Of a stretch of 10,095 nucleotides of DNA, positions 5,856 through 10,095 are shown piece after piece. Source of the DNA: Halobacteriales archaeon QH_10_67_13 (GTDB lineage Archaea > Halobacteriota > Halobacteria > Halobacteriales > Haloarculaceae). How positions within the stretch are numbered: the stretch's first letter is position 1; each line of letters opens with the position of its first letter. Both the position numbers and the translations under genes were made by a program. The stretch is from the NCBI GenBank assembly GCA_003021335.1, contig PXQL01000054.1, positions 1 through 10,095 of the forward strand, written 5' to 3'. The notes beneath the pieces were generated by a model that searched no databases, had not been told where the DNA came from, and saw only the letters and a program-made list of their open reading frames with translations.

Positions 5856-6662
5856 ATGACACCCGACTCCGCCGCGGGGCCGTTTTTCGACCGGCTCGCA
5901 GACCGGATCGACCGCGTCGACAGCGTCGTCTCGGTCGGCCTGGATCCCGATCCCGACCGGCTGCCCGAGGCCGTGGCGTCCGCGTCGCTGCCCCGGTGGG
6001 CGTTCAACCGCCGAATCATCGACGCAACTCACGAACACGCCGCCTGCTTCAAGCCAAACGCAGCCTTCTACGAAGATCCTGACGGCTGGCGGGCCCTCGA
6101 GGAGACCGTCGCCTACGCCCACGGCAAAGACGTGCCGGTCCTGCTGGACGCAAAGCGGGCCGACATCGGCAACACCGCCCGGCGGTACGCGACGGTCCTC
6201 GAAACCGTCGACGCGATCACCGTCAACCCGTATCTGGGCCGGGACGCGATCGACCCGTTCCTGCGGGCCTCGGGGGGCGTGTTCGTGCTCTGTCGGACCT
6301 CGAACGCGGGCGCCGCCGACCTGCAGGCGCGCGAGCTCGCCTCGGGTGAGCCGGTCTACGAGCGGGTCGCCCGGCTGGCCGGCGAGTGGGGCCCGGATGT
6401 CGGGCTCGTCGTCGGCGCGACCGCACCCGAGGAGCTGGCGGCCGTCCGCGAAATCGCCCCGGATCGGCCGTTCCTGGTGCCTGGCGTCGGCGCGCAGGGC
6501 GGGGACGCTGAAGCGGCCGTCGAGTACGGCCTCGCGGATGGCGTCGGCCTGGTCAACTCCTCGCGGGGGATCATCTTTGCCGGCGAAAATGCCCGGGAGT
6601 ACTTTCCGGCCGCCGGCGCGGCGGCAAAACGGCTCAAGCGACGGCTCAACCGGTTTCGGTGA
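5856..6662 (+). CDS. pyrF: Orotidine-5'-phosphate decarboxylase
   Basis: This enzyme decarboxylates OMP to UMP, the last step of pyrimidine nucleotide synthesis, in the cytoplasm. It has 268 residues and is the longer (type 2) form, common in haloarchaea and mycobacteria. The catalytic array is intact in LLDAKRADIGNT (D98, K100, D103). Early landmarks are VVSVGLDPDPDRLP (substrate-binding Asp) and FKPNAAFYE (Lys and Asn). TVNPYLGRDAI follows, and the phosphate-binding end has VPGVGAQGG and NSSRGI. Its neighbours upstream are hypotheticals, and no other pyr gene is in view. The enzyme appears complete and functional. Confidence 0.96.
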   Translation: MTPDSAAGPFFDRLADRIDRVDSVVSVGLDPDPDRLPEAVASASLPRWAFNRRIIDATHEHAACFKPNAAFYEDPDGWRALEETVAYAHGKDVPVLLDAKRADIGNTARRYATVLETVDAITVNPYLGRDAIDPFLRASGGVFVLCRTSNAGAADLQARELASGEPVYERVARLAGEWGPDVGLVVGATAPEELAAVREIAPDRPFLVPGVGAQGGDAEAAVEYGLADGVGLVNSSRGIIFAGENAREYFPAAGAAAKRLKRRLNRFR

Positions 6663-6691
6663 CCCGCCCGATCCACTCCCGTGGAACCGAC

Positions 6692-6877
6692 TCAGAAGCG
6701 AAACGGTTCCTTCTCGGTGTCGGTCGGGATCTCGCCGCCGCCGCCGTCGGCGAGACACTCGACACACAGGCCGGTCTCCTCGTCGAAGTGCTCGGCACAG
6801 ACGAGCTGGCCACACCGCATGCACGTGTCGCTCACGCTGGCGGCGAGACAGATTTCGCAGGTCCCTGCGACACTCAT
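6692..6877 (-). CDS. Small zinc-finger protein (61 residues)
   Basis: This very small protein is built almost entirely of one zinc-binding unit. Four metal-ligand pairs are visible: C7-x2-C10, C19-x2-C22, C27-x2-H30 (CAEH) and C38-x2-C41. That would bind two zinc ions, probably in a cross-brace like B-box or HIT/MYND-type fingers. The tail is acidic and ends EKEPFRF. ATG 6877 begins MSVAGTCEIC. Haloarchaea encode many such tiny zinc-finger proteins, few with a known role; DNA, RNA or protein binding are all possible. It sits alone on the minus strand between pyrF and the phosphatase. The regular ligand spacing makes a chance open frame very unlikely. Confidence 0.85.
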   Translation of the reverse strand: MSVAGTCEICLAASVSDTCMRCGQLVCAEHFDEETGLCVECLADGGGGEIPTDTEKEPFRF

Positions 6878-6959
6878 ATCTGTACAACGAGCCCCGGCGG
6901 CTTGAACGCTGGGACCGGGCCATCACAAGCCCCAATACCGCGCTGGTCTCACCGGCCGC

Positions 6960-7685
6960 ATGGACTACGCGGCAAGCGCGGCGCTCGCGGACCGACTCGG
7001 CGCCTCGGTCCCGCCGCTCGCGGTCGATATCGACGGGACGCTCACCGACGACCGGCGGGCGCTCGATCCCCGCGCGATCCCGATCCTGCGGGCCTGGCCG
7101 GCGCCGCTCGTGATCGCGACCGGCAAGGCCACCCCCTACCCCGTCGCGCTGTGTGAGTTTCTCGGGATCGAGATCGCCGTCGTGGCCGAAAACGGCGGCG
7201 TCGTCGCCGTCGAGCGAACCGACGAGCTCCGGATCAAGGGCGACCCCGAGGCCGCCGACGCCGTAGCTCGCGAGCTGCGCGCCGAGGGACACCCGCCCGA
7301 TTGGGGGGCGCTTGACCCCGTCAACCGGTGGCGCGAGACCGAACTTGCGGTGCCTCGCGAGCTTCCCCTCGACCGGGTCGCGGCGATTGCCGACCGCCAC
7401 GGGCTGGTCGTCGTCGACACCGGGTTCGCGTATCACGTGAAGTCCCCGGCCGTGAGCAAGGGCGGCGGGCTCGCCGCGGCGCTCGACGAGCTTGGGGTCG
7501 ACCCGACCGCGACCGTCGCGATCGGCGACTCGGAGAACGACGCCTCAGCCTTCGAGCTGGTCGGGGAGGGAATCGCCGTCGCGAACGCAGACGACAGCGC
7601 CCGCGCGGCCGCCGATCGGGTCACCGACGCGGGCTACGCCGGCGGATTCCTCGAGGCGGTCGCCTCGGTCGCCGACCGGCGGTGA
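6960..7685 (+). CDS. pgp: Archaeal phosphoglycolate phosphatase (HAD superfamily)
   Basis: This HAD-superfamily hydrolase of the Cof-like archaeal phosphoglycolate phosphatase group (Thermoplasma TA0175 type) hydrolyses 2-phosphoglycolate to glycolate and phosphate. It has 241 residues. Motif I is VDIDGTLTDD (nucleophile D23, acid/base D25), motif II the Thr in VIATGKATPYP, motif III the Lys in VSKGGGLAA, and motif IV GDSENDASAF. The C2-type cap lies between motifs II and III. ENGGVV is a further family signature. About 15 residues (MDYAASAALADRLGA) precede the usual start of the fold, and no closer Met or GTG exists, so ATG 6960 stands. Its promoter is weak to the eye. It ends one base from the convergent membrane-protein gene. 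Confidence 0.92.
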   Translation: MDYAASAALADRLGASVPPLAVDIDGTLTDDRRALDPRAIPILRAWPAPLVIATGKATPYPVALCEFLGIEIAVVAENGGVVAVERTDELRIKGDPEAADAVARELRAEGHPPDWGALDPVNRWRETELAVPRELPLDRVAAIADRHGLVVVDTGFAYHVKSPAVSKGGGLAAALDELGVDPTATVAIGDSENDASAFELVGEGIAVANADDSARAAADRVTDAGYAGGFLEAVASVADRR

Positions 7686-7686
7686 G

Positions 7687-8334
7687 TCACGCGTCGGAGT
7701 CCCCGCCGAGCAGCGCCTCGGCGATCCGACAGACGACGTAGGCGAAGCCGTTGATCAGGTGCAAGACGACGATGGCGCCGACGAGGCCGACGACCGCCGC
7801 CAGCAGCGACTCGGGTAGGCTCTGGATTGTCCAGGCCACCGGCTCGTCGTTCACCTCGCCGAACTCGATCCGAGCGGGGTATTGCAGCGGCGCGAAAAGT
7901 AGCTGGACCGTCTCCGCGAGGAAGACGACGAGGATGATCCCGACGATTCCGACGTAGAACTTCACCGAGAGAAAGCCCAGCCCCCGCCAAGTGGAGGGCG
8001 CCTCGAGGTACCGGCGTGCGCTCTCGATTGGGCCGTCGCCGGCGCTGACGTCATCCGGTGTCCGCAACTCGACCGATAGCAAGGCGTTCGCCAGCCACCG
8101 CTCGATTCCGGCCAGTCCCCGAGCCGCGATCACGATGCCGAGCAGCACGGCCAGCCCGACGAGGACGATCGACAAGATGAGCCCGAACGCGAACCCGACC
8201 GTGAGCACCGACGCGTACACGATCGCAAGCGGAAGCGTGACCAGCAGGTACGCCAGGTTCTTGTAGGTCTGTGGGCGGGCTACGACCCCGACAAGCCGGG
8301 CCGGCGACCACACCCTTCCGAACGTGTCGCTCAT
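7687..8334 (-). CDS. Sensor-domain integral membrane protein
   Basis: This 215-residue polytopic membrane protein resembles the putative sensor domain seen before histidine kinases in bacteria and alone or fused in haloarchaea. The characteristic start is a short cytoplasmic lead with PQTYKNLAYLL, then two close hydrophobic segments (about residues 27-48 and 50-72). An amphipathic loop follows, containing GLAGIERWLANALL and RRYLEAPSTWRGLGFL. A third segment lies at about 126-150, an extracellular acidic loop at about 152-170, and a fourth segment near the end (LLAAVVGLVGAIVVLHLINGF). No kinase or output domain is attached, so what it signals to is unknown. ATG 8334 (MSDTF) is about 28 bases from a weak GCTTTTCC box on the minus strand, divergent from the GTPase gene. 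Confidence 0.8.
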   Translation of the reverse strand: MSDTFGRVWSPARLVGVVARPQTYKNLAYLLVTLPLAIVYASVLTVGFAFGLILSIVLVGLAVLLGIVIAARGLAGIERWLANALLSVELRTPDDVSAGDGPIESARRYLEAPSTWRGLGFLSVKFYVGIVGIILVVFLAETVQLLFAPLQYPARIEFGEVNDEPVAWTIQSLPESLLAAVVGLVGAIVVLHLINGFAYVVCRIAEALLGGDSDA

Positions 8335-8408
8335 GTGGACGACTCGCGGGGCCGACCGGAAAAGCGTCCCCGCCCGTCTCGGGCTCTGTGACCGTTCCCG
8401 AGCGAACG

Positions 8409-8415
8409 CTTTTGA
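8409..8415 (+). promoter_or_regulatory. TATA-like box of the GTPBP1-like gene
   Basis: CTTTTGA is centred about 26 bases from the ATG at 8438. It supports that ATG rather than the far upstream GTG at 8324, which would overlap the divergent gene. Confidence 0.45.
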
Positions 8416-8437
8416 GCCACCGTGTACAATAAGTGAT

Positions 8438-9957
8438 ATGGGCCCCGACCGGGCCGTCCTCGAACGCGCCATCGACCGCGGCGAACAGGAGGGCGGCAGC
8501 GTCGAGTTCAAAGAGCGGCTCACGAAAAATCTCCACCTGCAAGCCGACCGGCGAGACAGCCTCGCCGCTCAGCTCCGTCACCGCGTGCTCTCGGGGGACG
8601 GCACGGCGACGTACGTCCTCGGGGTGGCAGACGACGGCGGCATCGCCGGGATCGATCCCGAGGCTTTCTCTGAGTCGATGGACGTTCTCTCCCTGCTCGC
8701 CGAGGAGGCCGGCGCGTACATCGACGAGGTCCAGACCTGGGGTGTCGAGGACGGGCCGGACGACGGACCGACTGGCATCGTCGGCGTCGCGACCGTCCGC
8801 AAGGGCGAGGTCACCGACGACGATCACATCGTGGTCGGCACGGCCGGCCACGTCGATCACGGTAAGTCAACGCTCGTGGGCTCGCTGGTGACCGGCCAAA
8901 CCGACGACGGCGAGGGCGGCACGCGGAGCTTCCTCGACGTTCGTCCCCACGAAATCGAGCGGGGCTTGTCGGCGGATCTTTCATACGGGGTGTACGGATT
9001 CGACGAGGACGGGCCGGTCCACACCGACAACCCAAACCGCAAGGACAGAAACTCGATTACGGCCTGCTCACCGTCGCGGCCGACGACGGCCCCACGCAGG
9101 TTACCCGCGAGCACCTGGGAATCCTTTTAGCGACGGATCTGCCGACGATCGTCGCGATCACCAAAACCGACCTCGTCGGTGCGGAGCGCACCGCCGCGGT
9201 CGAGCGCGATGTCGAGCGGCTGCTTCGGGACGTCGACCGGACGCCGCTGTCGGTTGATCGCTACGGCGTCGAGACCGCCATCGAGGAGATCGGCGAGACG
9301 GTCGTCCCGATCGTCCGCACGAGCGCAGTTACGGGCGAGGGACTCCCCGTGCTCGACGAGCTGTTCGAGCGGCTTCCGACGACCGGCGAGAGCCAGGCAG
9401 ACGGCCAGTTCCGGATGTACGTCGACCGGACCTACAACGTCACCGGCGTCGGCGCGGTCGCCTCCGGGACGATCCAGTCCGGCCGGGTTGAGGCCGGCGA
9501 CGAGCTGTTGCTCGGGCCGATGCAGGACGGCTCCTTCCGGCCCGTCGAGGCCCGGAGCATCGAAATGCACTACCACCGCGTCGACAGCGCGAGCGCCGGC
9601 CGGATCGTCGGGATCGCGCTGAAAGGCGTCGCCGAGGCCGACCTGGAACGCGGGATGGCACTCGTTCCCCGGACGGCCGATCCCGACCCCGTCCGGGAGT
9701 TCGAGGCCGAGGTCATGGTGCTCAACCACCCGACCCGAATCGGATCCGGCTACGAGCCAGTTGTCCACTTGGAGACGATCAGTGAGGCGGCCGCGTTTTA
9801 TCCGGATGACGGGAAGCTCCTCCCCGGCGATACGGGGGCGGCGACAGTCCGGTTCAAGTTCGCCCCCTATCTCGTCGAGGAGGGCCAGCGCTTTGTCTTC
9901 CGTGAGGGCCAGAGCAAGGGCGTCGGAACCGTTACCGACGTCTCGCGTCCGTCTTGA
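8438..9957 (+). pseudogene. GTPBP1-like translational GTPase with internal deletion of the G3 region
   Basis: This is a GTPBP1/EF-1alpha-related GTPase. The start ATG 8438 opens an N-terminal domain (SVEFKERLTKNLHLQADRR, residues about 22-40). The P-loop GHVDHGKST (G1, residues 137-145) and switch I (EIERGLSADLSYGVYGF) follow. At about 9044-9048 the frame breaks. The second half resumes QKLDYGLLTVAADDGPTQ and contains G4 (TKTD), G5 (RTSAVTGEG) and two beta-barrel domains, ending at TGA 9955-9957. Missing are some 35 residues with G3 (the D-x-x-G of switch II, normally in a DTVGHEPWL-like segment). The frame change implies loss of 3n+1 bases, about 106 or 109. Restored, the protein would be about 540 residues, normal for haloarchaeal members. 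Since G3 is essential for GTP hydrolysis, the gene as written is dead; assembly error is a strong alternative. Confidence 0.88.
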
Positions 9958-9976
9958 GATCCCCGCGTTCGGCGAG

Positions 9977-10095
9977 TCACTCCCAGGGGCGATCGAGTAG
10001 ATCTGCGGGCGTCTCGAGGACGTACTCCGGAGTCGGTCCGTCCTCGGGGACCGGCCCGTCGCGGACCCACGCGGCCTCGAGCCCGGCGGCGGCGA
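9977..10095 (-). CDS. HAD-family hydrolase, C-terminal end only
   Basis: Thirty-eight codons at the window edge, ending at TGA 9979-9977, read AAGLEAAWVRDGPVPEDG, then PTPEYVLETPADLLDRPWE. This matches the tail of haloacid-dehalogenase-like hydrolases just after motif IV, where the protein reads along the lines of GA-x-AAGL-x-x-AWV, followed by a proline-rich loop and a final D-L-L helix. The catalytic motifs lie outside the window, so substrate and subfamily are unknown. It converges on the GTPase gene with a 19-base gap. Confidence 0.7.
   Translation of the reverse strand, partial: AAAGLEAAWVRDGPVPEDGPTPEYVLETPADLLDRPWE

Noticed and set aside
5685..7436. Very long minus-strand open frame (583 codons) across pyrF, the zinc-finger gene and the phosphatase
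   Set aside because: It is antisense to two clearly recognised enzymes; its composition is Arg/Gly/Asp-rich with no recognisable domain. In GC-rich codon-biased genes such mirror frames stay open by chance.
8324..8437. N-terminal extension of the GTPase from GTG 8324
   Set aside because: It overlaps the divergent membrane-protein start and the TATA-like box; the family N-terminus begins at ATG 8438.
1..10095. tRNA, rRNA, CRISPR arrays, insertion sequences, attachment sites or a defence system
   Set aside because: I looked in the intergenic gaps on both strands and saw no cloverleaf, spaced repeats, transposase or integrase. All gaps are under about 170 bases.

Overview
The window looks like a piece of a haloarchaeal (class Halobacteria) chromosome. 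It is GC-rich throughout, and the proteins are loaded with Asp/Glu and poor in Lys, as in salt-in halophiles. Most genes start with no leader about 25-28 bases downstream of a TATA-like box. Several products are archaeal or haloarchaeal: ribosomal protein S8e, an AbrB-PhoU fusion, DUF2240, the haloarchaeal GTPBP1-type GTPase, archaeal phosphoglycolate phosphatase and a RIO-like kinase.

Layout. 1-1617: a divergent pair, an APH-family phosphotransferase (minus) and an SDR oxidoreductase (plus). A perfect 79-bp inverted duplication sits at positions 1-79 and 1265-1343, so the phosphotransferase runs into SDR sequence at the window edge and the SDR lacks its middle. 1663-2614 (minus): endonuclease III with a frameshift-type gap near codon 19, and the first 78 codons of an acyl-CoA dehydrogenase. 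2711-4498 (plus): a RIO-like kinase and an AbrB-PhoU regulator. 4495-4872 (minus): ribosomal protein S8e. 5042-6662 (plus): DUF2240 protein, a short haloarchaeal hypothetical, and pyrF. 6692-6877 (minus): a 61-residue zinc-finger protein. 6960-7685 (plus): phosphoglycolate phosphatase. 7687-8334 (minus): a sensor-domain membrane protein. 8438-9957 (plus): a GTPBP1-like GTPase missing its G3 segment. 9977-10095 (minus): the C-terminus of a HAD hydrolase.

Most genes are ordinary housekeeping or regulatory functions in single-gene or very short units: translation (S8e, GTPBP1-like), base-excision repair (Nth), UMP synthesis (PyrF), metabolite repair (Pgp) and signalling (kinase, PhoU-like). I see no mobile element, CRISPR array, tRNA, rRNA or clear defence system.

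The unusual feature is damage. Four genes each carry one net deletion whose two sides are otherwise intact and recognisable (SDR, nth, acyl-CoA dehydrogenase, GTPBP1-like), and there is one inverted, microhomology-joined duplication. None carries scattered stop codons. My reading is that many of these are assembly or amplification artefacts in a draft, single-cell or metagenomic sequence. Real rearrangement cannot be excluded from the sequence alone. The most appealing regulatory signal is an 8-bp inverted repeat over the TATA box of the AbrB-PhoU gene.
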